From contig JAIDQQ010000005.1 of NCBI GenBank assembly GCA_029062165.1, positions 1 through 41,064 on the forward strand: DNA of 41,064 bases. Direction: 5' to 3'. Position 1 is the stretch's first letter; each line of letters starts with the position of its first letter. This document shows, piece by piece, positions 1-7,650 of this stretch. This DNA comes from Ruminococcus sp. GTDB lineage: Bacteria; Bacillota; Clostridia; Oscillospirales; Ruminococcaceae. The notes under the pieces were generated by a model. The model was not told the origin of the DNA, did not search any database, and saw nothing but the letters and a program-made list of their open reading frames with translations. Both the position numbers and the translations under genes were made by a program.

Positions 1-435
1 ATCTATACCAACAGTGATGGTGAGGTCATTTTTAAGAAGTATTCCGCTATTAATGAAATGAGCGAAAACGCCTCATACGTTGCGGATATAATGTACAAAA
101 TAGCCGGTTGTCCGGTTGTGATATTCGATAAAGACCACGTTGTTGCGACGGCTGGTGTGTCCAAAAAGGAATTTTCAGAACGTCGTGTAACAGGTCAGCT
201 TGAAGAACTCATGGAAAATAGAGGTCAGTATTTCTGTCCGAACGGTGAAAGTAATAACTTCTTTCCGGCAGAGGGCGTAGAACGTACAGCTATTGCGGCT
301 ATACCGATTATAACTTCCGGCGACGTCTCCGGAGCTGTTGCATTTCTTTCCACAGAACAAAGTACAGAAGCCAATGACTTACAGAAAAGTCTGATAAACG
401 CTGCCGCACAATTCCTTGCAAAACAGATTGAATAA
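1..435 (+). CDS. spoVT: Stage V sporulation protein T, C-terminal part (5' truncated)
   Basis: The frame is open from base 1, so the N-terminus lies outside the window. The first visible residues (IYTNSDGEVIFKKYS) match the end of an AbrB-type swapped-hairpin DNA-binding domain, where SpoVT-family proteins read DGEVILKKYSPI. The rest is a GAF-like sensor domain with the typical ICDRD..VSGVSKKE-like segment (here VIFDKD..VATAGVSKKEF). About 144 residues are present; the full protein is usually near 180, so only about 35-40 N-terminal residues are missing. SpoVT is a transcriptional regulator of late forespore genes in spore-forming Bacillota, so the host is probably from a sporulating lineage. 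The ATG at 58 is internal and is not the start. A strong hairpin terminator follows directly. Confidence 0.9.
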   Translation: MYTNSDGEVIFKKYSAINEMSENASYVADIMYKIAGCPVVIFDKDHVVATAGVSKKEFSERRVTGQLEELMENRGQYFCPNGESNNFFPAEGVERTAIAAIPIITSGDVSGAVAFLSTEQSTEANDLQKSLINAAAQFLAKQIE

Positions 436-438
436 TTC

Positions 439-470
439 AAGAACCGGAATAAATTTCCGGTTCTTTTATC
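439..470 (+). terminator. Terminator after spoVT
   Basis: Arms AAGAACCGGAA (439-449) and TTCCGGTTCTT (455-465) pair perfectly around a 5-base loop and run into TTTATCTTTTT. It ends spoVT and also lies downstream of the convergent gene ending at 481. Confidence 0.85.
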
Positions 471-480
471 TTTTTAAATA

Positions 481-978
481 TCAGTAAGAGGGAATTATTC
501 TGAATTTCCATTCATAATTCTGCGGATTATCTTCAAAAGCCTTTTTATCTTCCGGATTCGGAATATAACTGCTTGTTATAGGGTCATTATAATATTCAAT
601 ACACTTAAGCTGATAAATAATACTATTAAGTTTATCTGCATTTATTAGATTAGTTATTTCATATGAAATACGTCTTTCCCATTCTATATTACAGGGCAAT
701 ACTTCAAAATACTCGTCATCCGGAAGATAAGAACGTTTCACAAGCAAAGCATATATGTCACGGAGTGCAGATTGTGGTACAGGTATTTCATCATCTTCAT
801 ATGTATAACTTGTATTCATATGTCTGTTGCATATATCTATCATTTTATACATAATATCATAAAAGTCATCAGTCAGCCACGAACATACTTTAAAAAAACC
901 GTCCTTATATGGATTTGAAATTATTTTTCCGGTTTTCTTTTCCCTTATCAACGCTTCAATATATAAATCAAGTCCCAT
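481..978 (-). CDS. Uncharacterised protein, probable immunity-type gene
   Basis: A soluble acidic 165-residue protein without signal peptide or membrane segment. It starts MGLDLYIEALIREKKTGK, an opening I associate with uncharacterised proteins found in polymorphic-toxin immunity clusters; that link is from memory and not proven here. The start is fixed by AAAGGAG eight bases upstream of ATG. It is the last gene of a four-gene minus-strand array with two SMI1/KNR4 proteins, 19 bases after its upstream neighbour, which supports an immunity-type role. No catalytic motif is visible. Confidence 0.7.
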   Translation of the reverse strand: MGLDLYIEALIREKKTGKIISNPYKDGFFKVCSWLTDDFYDIMYKMIDICNRHMNTSYTYEDDEIPVPQSALRDIYALLVKRSYLPDDEYFEVLPCNIEWERRISYEITNLINADKLNSIIYQLKCIEYYNDPITSSYIPNPEDKKAFEDNPQNYEWKFRIIPSY

Positions 979-997
979 AAAATAAACTCCTTTTAAA

Positions 998-1516
998 TTA
1001 TTCCACTGTCCCGACTATAAAAACTACAATCCATTCTTCGTATGCAATGAAAAGACAGTCAAAACCCATATATAAATATACACGTCCTAATATTTCAATG
1101 TTTTTGTAGTCATATAATTTATCTACATATATACCGGTCGGCTTTTGCAGATACCAGTTAAGATTTCGGAAAAATTCCCCTGTTTTTTCGGGAATATCTT
1201 TTGCAGAAGAATATTGTGAAATCATATCGCAAAGAATTTTTTCAGCATCAGTATTTACTTTTTCCAACTGTAAATTAAGTCTGTCTATATACTCTTCCGG
1301 AATGTTTCTACCGTCTACTATGTTATAACGGTGCAGACGTTTTTTAATAGTTTCGTTAATATCTGAAACATCATTATTTTCAATCCGGAAAATATCAGCC
1401 TCAAAAGCATAAAAGAAATCAGGTTGCGGAAGATTACCTGCCAAAACGTCAAGTACTCCGGCAAGAAATCCTATATCACCTTTTTCATTTTCAAAACAAT
1501 AGTATTCTTTACTCAT
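998..1516 (-). CDS. Uncharacterised protein in immunity-type array
   Basis: 172 residues starting MSKEYYCFENEKGD. I chose this ATG because AAAGGAG lies at the right distance; an upstream in-frame start would add 26 residues that run into the preceding gene and has no ribosome site. No family is recognised. The middle is alpha-helical and charged (residues about 50-130), and the C-terminus is hydrophobic (FLIAYEEWIVVFIVG-like), probably a buried beta-strand rather than a membrane anchor. It sits 28 bases after an SMI1/KNR4 gene. Its size, solubility and position fit an immunity or antitoxin protein, but this is context only. Confidence 0.65.
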   Translation of the reverse strand: MSKEYYCFENEKGDIGFLAGVLDVLAGNLPQPDFFYAFEADIFRIENNDVSDINETIKKRLHRYNIVDGRNIPEEYIDRLNLQLEKVNTDAEKILCDMISQYSSAKDIPEKTGEFFRNLNWYLQKPTGIYVDKLYDYKNIEILGRVYLYMGFDCLFIAYEEWIVVFIVGTVE

Positions 1517-1544
1517 AAATGAAATCTCCTTTAAGTCAAAATTT

Positions 1545-2045
1545 TTAAGGTACATTTTCGTCTTTATGGTCAATGCAACCCTCAATCCAATCAAGAAAAT
1601 TCTTGTTTGTTATTTCAAGATATATTTCATACACTCCGATTATTTCACCATAATGTTTTCCCTTAACTACAATATTATATTTTTCTCCGCAACCTAAATC
1701 CATTAATTCAATAGTTCCGCAATACAGAAAAGAGTAATCGCTAATATCAAGATAGCCGTCATAAGTTACATCATTTTCAATATTGAAGTCTGTATTTATT
1801 AACTTTTCGTCAAAGTACCAGTTTTCAAAAGATTCTAAATGGCATATATCCTCATCAAATACAACACCATTTGAAACTTTCGTGTAGAAATCAACAAGTC
1901 CCTGCGGAAGTTTTATCTGATACTTATTTTCAAATTCAGTAATCTTTTCAATCGGAAGTGTTTCAAGAGTGACTTCCTCACCATCTGAATTTTCACGTAA
2001 TCTTTCAATAAGTTTTGACTTTATTCTTTCAAGCTGATTTTCCAT
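1545..2045 (-). CDS. SMI1/KNR4 (SUKH) family immunity-type protein, copy A
   Basis: 166 residues with the SMI1/KNR4 pattern: an N-terminal helix, then IEKITEFENKYQIKLPQGL followed by DFYTKVSNG, the signature 'E..yg..LP.d...fy...NG' region near residues 32-62. SUKH proteins commonly act as cytoplasmic immunity proteins against contact-dependent nuclease toxins; here that is inference from the family. It is a tandem duplicate of the gene at 2074-2592: roughly the first 60 residues are almost identical, while the middle (residues 62-110) has diverged. AAGGAAC precedes the ATG. No toxin gene is visible nearby. Confidence 0.85.
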   Translation of the reverse strand: MENQLERIKSKLIERLRENSDGEEVTLETLPIEKITEFENKYQIKLPQGLVDFYTKVSNGVVFDEDICHLESFENWYFDEKLINTDFNIENDVTYDGYLDISDYSFLYCGTIELMDLGCGEKYNIVVKGKHYGEIIGVYEIYLEITNKNFLDWIEGCIDHKDENVP

Positions 2046-2073
2046 AAAATAAGTTCCTTTACAGATTTATATT

Positions 2074-2592
2074 TCAAAGTATATATTCTTCAGTACCGTC
2101 AATGCAACCCTCTATCCAGTCAAGAAAATTTTTATTAGTTATTTCAAGATACATTTCAAGTAATGCTATTATCTCACCGTAATGTTTTCCCTTGACTACT
2201 ATGTTACACGTCATCTCACAACCTAAGTACATTAATTCAATATTCCCACAACTCTCAAAAGAATAATCTCTGTCACTTTCTTGTATAGCCTCATAATCGT
2301 CATATGTGACATCATTTTCTATATTAAAATCTGTATTTATTAACTTTTTGTTAAAGCACCAGTTTTCAAAAGGGTCTAAATTACATATGTCCTCATCAGG
2401 ATATAATACAGCACCGTTTGAAACTTTCGTGTAAAAATCAACAATTCCCTGCGGAAGTTTTATCTGATACTTATTTTCAAATTCAGTAATTTTTTCAATC
2501 GGAAGTGTTTCAAGAGTGACTTCCTCACCGTCTGAATTTTTACGTAATCTTTCAATGAGTTTGGATTTTATTCTTTCAAGCTGATTTTCCAT
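2074..2592 (-). CDS. SMI1/KNR4 (SUKH) family immunity-type protein, copy B
   Basis: 172 residues, paralogous to the gene at 1545-2045 and first in the array. The opening MENQLERIKSKLIERLRKN is shared nearly residue for residue with copy A, as is the LPQGIVDFYTKVSNG core. The segment after NG carries a 6-residue net insertion and many changes (AVLYPDEDICNLDPF versus VVFDEDICHLESF). The C-terminal KNFLDWIEGCID is again shared. The ribosome site TAAGGAG is well placed. The pattern of conserved scaffold and variable middle fits paralogous immunity proteins tuned to different toxins. No promoter was identified in the short gap upstream. Confidence 0.85.
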   Translation of the reverse strand: MENQLERIKSKLIERLRKNSDGEEVTLETLPIEKITEFENKYQIKLPQGIVDFYTKVSNGAVLYPDEDICNLDPFENWCFNKKLINTDFNIENDVTYDDYEAIQESDRDYSFESCGNIELMYLGCEMTCNIVVKGKHYGEIIALLEMYLEITNKNFLDWIEGCIDGTEEYIL

Positions 2593-2626
2593 AAGATATA
2601 CTCCTTAAATATTTATACAAAACAAT

Positions 2627-2650
2627 GAAAGCCGGATTTCTCCGGCTCTC
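2627..2650 (-). terminator. Terminator after the carbohydrate-binding lipoprotein gene
   Basis: AGCCGGA (2630-2636) and TCCGGCT (2641-2647) form a short GC-rich hairpin. Read on the minus strand it follows the gene ending at 2695 and leads into a T-rich stretch. Confidence 0.65.
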
Positions 2651-2694
2651 ACTGTTTATAGGGTGGTTTATATGAAATTAGAAGATTGCATTAT

Positions 2695-4905
2695 TTACTG
2701 ACGGGGTTGTTTAAAACCGTGACCGCCGTTCATATCGGGAGGTTCTGGCATATCGTCCGGACGTTCTCCGTGCATATGCATACCGCCTCCACCGCCGAAA
2801 CCTCCGCCCATACCGGACTGTCTGCCCACGTATGAAACGTTACTTTCTGCCGTAAAGCTACCGGCTTCCGTACCGTCGTTATTGTAACCGCCGGTATCGT
2901 AAAGTCCATGTCCCGAATCACCATTAAAGGAAGTTCCGCCTATATAGAATGTATAAGTTGTACCGGTTTTTATATCCGGACTGCTTATTACAATATTATC
3001 AAAACTTTTTGCCGGTTGATAACTCAATATTTCGTTTCCGGAATCGTCAAGAAGTGTTACGAGTGTACCGCCATCAAAAGTACTGTCGAAAGTTGCAGAA
3101 ACTGAATTTTGTGTAGACTTTTCCGACGGACTTTCCGCCATACCTGACATACCAACCGCAACAAGCGTACCGCCCGAAACGATTATTTCACCATTGCTAT
3201 CCAAAGCACCATTGCCGGAATTTTCCGGACCGTCTACTATTACAGTACCGCCGGTAATATTTATATCGCCGTTTGAGTCGAGACCGTCACCACCGGCATT
3301 TACATAGACAATACCACCAGTTATATTAATCATAGTAGTATCCGTATATGTACCCATGCCGGACTGATTTGTTTCACCGTCGCTTGCATTGAAGCCGTCG
3401 TCAGAAGAAACTACTTCCACTGTACCGCCGTTGACAGTTATTACATCTGCCTCAATGCCCTCATAGGATTCTTTAATATTTACCCAACCACTATTAATAG
3501 TAGCCGTGGTATCCGAGTGTATACCCTTATTACCGGTTTCAAGAATAATGTTTCCGTTTTCTATGGTTACGTCCGCATTTGAGTGAATAGCATCATCTGC
3601 GGAATTTATACTGAACGTTCCGCCGAGTATGCTTATTTCAGCAGACGCTTTTATACCTTTCGTACTTACTGTATCGGAAGTATCTTCATTATTATCTTCC
3701 GGACTGAATGCTAATGTTTCGGGATTTTCAGGTACTTCCATATCTGCCGGATTGAAATTTCTGAAATCAGGTCTTTCAAAGTCTTCGGGGTTGAAATCTT
3801 CCGGCATATCAGGTTTTTCACCCATACCGAAACCGCCACCACGTCCGAAACCTCCGCCTTTACCGAATCCGCCGAAATCGTCATTATGTGTTTTGGTAGA
3901 CGCAGAACTTCCGCCACCGGACGTTATATTAAATACGCCGTCTGTAGCTGAAAAAACTGTTTCCGCCTGTATGCCGTCGCCGTCCGCCGTGATATTCAGC
4001 GTACCGCCCTCGAAATAGACAAATCCAAGTGAAATATCGTCGGTATTTGTCGATTTTATGCCGTCAAAACCGGCTGTGATATTAATTTCACCGTCTGCAA
4101 TGGCTACATAGTCCTTGCCTTTTATACCGTTTCCGACTGCATTTACAGTAATTTTTCCGCCGGTAATAACAACGTCGTCTTTGGAGCGTATACCGTCATT
4201 GAAGTTACCATTAATTTCAAGTCCGCCTGTACCGTTTATTGTCAGGCTGTCGTGACTGAATATAACTGAATCGGGTTCAGATTTTTCGGTATCTGTAAAA
4301 ACATAGCCCATACCGTCGGTGAGTACATTTTCAGTACCGTCGGCGAGAGTTACGAAAACTTTCTTTGCATTTACGGCATATATCGCTGACGAGTTACTAC
4401 AGTTTATATTGACATTGTCAAGTACAAGCTGAACTTTTGCACCGTCGGCATCGACAATAATCTGACCGTCATCAAGAGTACCTCTTATAATATAGATACC
4501 CTCACCTGTAACAGTTATCTTTGAGCCGTCAACCGTTACACCTGCTCCGTCGACTGTTGCACCGTTACCGGTGAGATTTATTACAGTATTGGGTGCGGAG
4601 TAGTCGGGGTTAAGGTCTCTGTCCGAAAAAATTTCATTTCCGGAAGTTTTCCTGTCAATCATTGACTGAACAGGAATACTTTTCACAGTAGTTTCCTCGA
4701 TTATCTGTGTAACTATTGTTGTCTGAAAGTCATCTGTGTTATTTTCTTCAGCCGGTTCTGTAGTCTCATCAGTTCCGGCTGAAATAGTTGTCATTTTCTC
4801 GGAAGTTGTCGTTCCGGAATCAGAATCGCTGTTATCAGTACAGCCTACCGCCATTACAGCGAAAGTTATAGCGGTCATCATAATACGATTGATAAAATTG
4901 TTCAT
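2695..4905 (-). CDS. Cthe_2159-like carbohydrate-binding beta-helix lipoprotein
   Basis: 736 residues. The start at 4905 is chosen because GGTGAT precedes it and the product then begins with a lipoprotein signal ending AVGC, with the lipidated Cys at position 22; a longer frame to 5037 would bury the signal. After a Thr/Ser-rich spacer (23-85) comes a long series of short beta-strand repeats with D-G-I and S-D-D-G turns (ITVNAVGNGIKGKDYVAI, LNITADGDGIQAE, VNAGGDGLDSNGDINITGG), typical of the PF14262 (Cthe_2159) right-handed beta-helix, whose founding member binds acidic polysaccharide and cellulose. The helix is interrupted by a Gly-rich/acidic insertion (FGGFGKGGGFGRGG) and the C-terminus is Gly/Met/His/Pro-rich. 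Likely an extracellular, lipid-anchored glycan-binding or adhesion protein. It follows the PP2C gene but has a candidate promoter of its own. Confidence 0.85.
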   Translation of the reverse strand: MNNFINRIMMTAITFAVMAVGCTDNSDSDSGTTTSEKMTTISAGTDETTEPAEENNTDDFQTTIVTQIIEETTVKSIPVQSMIDRKTSGNEIFSDRDLNPDYSAPNTVINLTGNGATVDGAGVTVDGSKITVTGEGIYIIRGTLDDGQIIVDADGAKVQLVLDNVNINCSNSSAIYAVNAKKVFVTLADGTENVLTDGMGYVFTDTEKSEPDSVIFSHDSLTINGTGGLEINGNFNDGIRSKDDVVITGGKITVNAVGNGIKGKDYVAIADGEINITAGFDGIKSTNTDDISLGFVYFEGGTLNITADGDGIQAETVFSATDGVFNITSGGGSSASTKTHNDDFGGFGKGGGFGRGGGFGMGEKPDMPEDFNPEDFERPDFRNFNPADMEVPENPETLAFSPEDNNEDTSDTVSTKGIKASAEISILGGTFSINSADDAIHSNADVTIENGNIILETGNKGIHSDTTATINSGWVNIKESYEGIEADVITVNGGTVEVVSSDDGFNASDGETNQSGMGTYTDTTMINITGGIVYVNAGGDGLDSNGDINITGGTVIVDGPENSGNGALDSNGEIIVSGGTLVAVGMSGMAESPSEKSTQNSVSATFDSTFDGGTLVTLLDDSGNEILSYQPAKSFDNIVISSPDIKTGTTYTFYIGGTSFNGDSGHGLYDTGGYNNDGTEAGSFTAESNVSYVGRQSGMGGGFGGGGGMHMHGERPDDMPEPPDMNGGHGFKQPRQ

Positions 4906-4963
4906 AGAATCACCATTTTTTAAGTTCCCAATTCCGTAAGTCTTTCTTTTGTTTCTTTCTATG

Positions 4964-4991
4964 ATTGTATTATAAACCGCTGATATGTAAA
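4964..4991 (-). promoter_or_regulatory. Candidate sigma-A promoter for the lipoprotein gene
   Basis: On the minus strand TTTACA (4991-4986) is followed after 16 bases by TACAAT (4969-4964), about 60 bases upstream of the start at 4905. It is weaker than the other promoters listed here. Confidence 0.45.
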
Positions 4992-5026
4992 TTATGTGAA
5001 AGATTTCTGAATAACTGACAAAAATT

Positions 5027-6505
5027 TTAAGGTTCATTTCCCTGACAGAATTTCACAAAATCCCTTATCGAATCGCTACAGTTTGCAAGCATATTCAGTT
5101 CAGCTATTCTGACGTTATATTCAAGATTATGTATCAGTACCGGAATATCTTTCCCGAAAGTATTTATTATAAATCCTTTGGAGTGAAGTTCCTGTACAAT
5201 ATCGGCGAGAAGTTCCGTGAATGATTCCGTAATACCGGAATATCTTTCACTGTCGGAGCTGTCGGCATTTTCGTTGTATTCGTAACCACAGCTTATAATC
5301 CACTGCCTTACTATTCTTGCGGTGTCGTCCGTACCGAAACTAAGTTCATTATTCTGCAACCAGAAAACATAATTCCAGCGTGCTTCCTGCGGACTGTCCG
5401 CAAAACGTAAATTTTTCTGATATTCGGTTTCTGTATTGTATCCTAATACGACAGTCGGCTTGCACGGATTGTCTTCGTCGTCGTAAATGAAAAGCGATAT
5501 TGCATATATGTCGGCTTCGTCCCATGATGCTATCGTATCTTCTATAAGCACAGATATAAAAGCCTTTATATCTTCGGTACTAAGAAATACATCATATCTG
5601 TCACTTATGTTTTCCTCTTCAGAGGAATTACGGAGTTCGTCAATACATTTTTTCAGCATACTTATATTAAGTATACCCGCACATGAAATATCATCTCCGA
5701 CACCATTGGCACTTATTTCCGGTAACAGAGTATACATTTCTTTATCTGCTTCTTCAAAACCTATTTCAGCGAATTTTATAGCAAGTTTTCTGTATAAGTC
5801 GTAAAGCTGTTCGTCATTCCAGCACGATTTGTCAACACCGTCCGTACCTATAAATACTGCCGGTGGTATGTTGTTTTTGTCAAAATAACAGAAACGTGCG
5901 GAGTTTACGGCATCTTCCTGACACATTGAAGATGTTATATTGCCGTTACATAAAGGGTCATCGGGAATAGGACTATATGCCGAACCATCGTCAGCGACTA
6001 TGACACATTTTCCGTCGCCTATCTGTACGCCGTATGCAAATTCTTTTGATATTACAAAAAATTCAAGTGTAGTACCGTAAGCAACAACAAAATTACCGTC
6101 TCTGTAGTACTGCCTGTAATTTGAAAGTTCTTCCGGTATTTTATCAAGTTCTTCTTCGGTAAACGGATAATTCATATAATCATTTGTTATACGGTCATAC
6201 CATAGCGATACTATATTCCGCCACAACAATGAAAACATTTTCCGTCTTTTTCTTTCGACACTCATAAGCATTTCCGCACCGTCAAGCAAATCCATAAATT
6301 CTTCAACGCATTCGTAGGCACATTGTACGGCGAGCCTTGACCCTCTGTCAGTACGGATATATTGAGGGCTTCCGTGACCATCTGCCACTGCCACAAATGA
6401 ATATTTAAGACAGTCATATGACATTGAATAATCCTGACATATTATTCCGTTCTTTACATGAAAAGCTCCTGTAAACGTATGCGAAAAGGACGAATAATTA
6501 TTCAT
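5027..6505 (-). CDS. PP2C-family Ser/Thr phosphatase with extra C-terminal domain
   Basis: 492 residues, cytoplasmic. Residues 1-285 form a PP2C domain of the type that starts with a 'hsG..Hv.ng..cQDy' segment (TFTGAFHVKNGIICQDYS). Metal ligands are visible in VAVADGHG (about 37-44), in the TDGVDKSCWND segment (about 220) and in GVGDDISCA (about 268-276). The family dephosphorylates Ser/Thr on proteins, with Mn/Mg. A second domain of about 180 residues follows (310-492) with the segments YAISLFIYDDEDNP and EARWNYVFWLQ; it faintly recalls DUF4303-like proteins from immunity clusters, which is a guess. Start ATG at 6505 sits behind a G-rich ribosome site (seven G). No partner kinase is present in the window. 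Confidence 0.82.
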   Translation of the reverse strand: MNNYSSFSHTFTGAFHVKNGIICQDYSMSYDCLKYSFVAVADGHGSPQYIRTDRGSRLAVQCAYECVEEFMDLLDGAEMLMSVERKRRKMFSLLWRNIVSLWYDRITNDYMNYPFTEEELDKIPEELSNYRQYYRDGNFVVAYGTTLEFFVISKEFAYGVQIGDGKCVIVADDGSAYSPIPDDPLCNGNITSSMCQEDAVNSARFCYFDKNNIPPAVFIGTDGVDKSCWNDEQLYDLYRKLAIKFAEIGFEEADKEMYTLLPEISANGVGDDISCAGILNISMLKKCIDELRNSSEEENISDRYDVFLSTEDIKAFISVLIEDTIASWDEADIYAISLFIYDDEDNPCKPTVVLGYNTETEYQKNLRFADSPQEARWNYVFWLQNNELSFGTDDTARIVRQWIISCGYEYNENADSSDSERYSGITESFTELLADIVQELHSKGFIINTFGKDIPVLIHNLEYNVRIAELNMLANCSDSIRDFVKFCQGNEP

Positions 6506-6549
6506 ATCATAACCCCCCCGTTCATTAAGATAGTAAAAATATCATTTTA

Positions 6550-6578
6550 ATTTTATCATAAACCTGTTGAATTGTCAA
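6550..6578 (-). promoter_or_regulatory. Sigma-A promoter of the PP2C gene
   Basis: Minus strand TTGACA (6578-6573), 17-base spacer, TAAAAT (6555-6550), about 45 bases upstream of the start codon. Confidence 0.8.
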
Positions 6579-6580
6579 TA

Positions 6581-6620
6581 AAAAAATCCGGATAATATAC
6601 ATATATTATCCGGAAAAAAT
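6581..6620 (-). terminator. Terminator after the SGNH gene
   Basis: A perfect 13-bp inverted repeat, TCCGGATAATATA (6587-6599) and TATATTATCCGGA (6602-6614), flanked by A-runs on the plus strand, so the minus-strand transcript ends in seven U. It insulates the MBOAT/SGNH unit from the PP2C promoter. Confidence 0.85.
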
Positions 6621-6625
6621 ATAAA

Positions 6626-7633
6626 TCAGTAATTCCATTCGTAATTTCCGCCGTAATCAATGTATGGGTCATCGGCGATATAATCGTTATTGACTGCCGG
6701 TACTTCGTTATATACCGACGTATCAACAAAACCGCCGGAATTGACATCCGTATTGATAACGGCAGTAGTTTCTTCCGGAGTATTGACCGGTATAGTGTTC
6801 TTACAGAGCCATTCGCACCATGTCTGATAGTATTTTGCAAGGACGTGTACACCGTCATTACTGCATTCGTACATTAAGTTGCCGTCGGTATCGTCGAATA
6901 TCTGGTTTACGTCGATATAGAAAATAGAATGATTATCGGCAAATTCAGATTGTGCCTGATTAAGTGCGTTGATATTCTCATTGGTGACGGAATCACCCTG
7001 TAACTGTCTTTCAGCGGAAACATGAAGATTTGCCATTATATATATGATAGCGTCGGGCTGATACTGTTTTATTGTACTTATCAGATTGAGATACGAATTT
7101 ACCGTATATGTGAAATCATTTCCGACTTCGTTTATACCAAGCATTATATATATTTTTCCGTAATTGTTGTTTGAAAGTTTATCGTATATTGTAAGTCCGT
7201 TTGCGTCGTATTCGTTCGGGACTTTATATGAAGCAAGTCCTACACTACAGAAATAATCCGCATTCTTAAGTGTACCGTATTCATATATGCCGACTGTCCT
7301 TGAATCTCCTATAAATAAAGCGTCGTCAAAATATGAAGGGTCACTCTGTACGAATACCGGAGCAGGTTCAATAGTTTCCTGCTCCGTGACAGGTTGTGTA
7401 TTTTCTTCAATAAATCCGGAAATATTTTCCGTAGACGGAATTGTTTCAACAGGTTGAGTACCGGTATTGTTTATATCTATAACCGGCGGTTTTTTAGATG
7501 ACGTCGGTGCAACATCTTTACTGCTTTTCCAAATCTGCCTAAAAATTATCGGCGACGCTACAAAACACGTCACTATAAGCAGAAATGTATATATCCACTG
7601 ACGGATATTCTGCATAAACTTTATATCTTTCAT
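6626..7633 (-). CDS. SGNH/GDSL-type hydrolase, membrane-anchored
   Basis: 335 residues. The start at 7633 is set by TAGGAG eight bases upstream; an in-frame TTG at 7654 overlaps the preceding gene and lacks a site. One N-terminal membrane segment (about 14-34) is followed by a Pro/Thr/Glu-rich extracellular stalk (35-98). The SGNH domain has block I FIGDSR with nucleophile Ser111, block III-like GINEVG, and the C-terminal Asp/His pair in NDGVHV. It lies directly after an MBOAT O-acyltransferase; MBOAT plus SGNH partners O-acetylate secreted or cell-wall polysaccharides in several bacteria. The likely role is transfer to, or removal of acyl groups from, an envelope glycan. The target polymer cannot be read from this window. 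Confidence 0.85.
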   Translation of the reverse strand: MKDIKFMQNIRQWIYTFLLIVTCFVASPIIFRQIWKSSKDVAPTSSKKPPVIDINNTGTQPVETIPSTENISGFIEENTQPVTEQETIEPAPVFVQSDPSYFDDALFIGDSRTVGIYEYGTLKNADYFCSVGLASYKVPNEYDANGLTIYDKLSNNNYGKIYIMLGINEVGNDFTYTVNSYLNLISTIKQYQPDAIIYIMANLHVSAERQLQGDSVTNENINALNQAQSEFADNHSIFYIDVNQIFDDTDGNLMYECSNDGVHVLAKYYQTWCEWLCKNTIPVNTPEETTAVINTDVNSGGFVDTSVYNEVPAVNNDYIADDPYIDYGGNYEWNY

Positions 7634-7650
7634 TCTACAATCTCCTAAAA

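Larger units (their letters stand above)
1545..2592 (-). repeat. Tandem gene duplication of SMI1/KNR4 genes
   Basis: The DNA encoding the N-terminal third of both genes (about 1870-2045 and 2416-2592) is nearly identical with scattered single-base changes; the middle sections differ by substitutions and small indels; the 3' portions are again alike. This indicates a direct duplication of about 550 bp followed by focused divergence. Confidence 0.85.

Noticed and set aside
2074..2592. Second SMI1/KNR4 copy as an assembly duplication
   Set aside because: The copies differ by many substitutions and several indels, so they are true paralogues.
3629..4018. Plus-strand 129-codon frame opposite the beta-helix gene
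   Set aside because: Antisense shadow of repetitive Gly/Asp coding sequence without ribosome site.
4906..5037. N-terminal extension of the beta-helix lipoprotein
   Set aside because: It would place the lipoprotein signal in the interior and overlap the PP2C gene end; the ATG at 4905 has a ribosome site.
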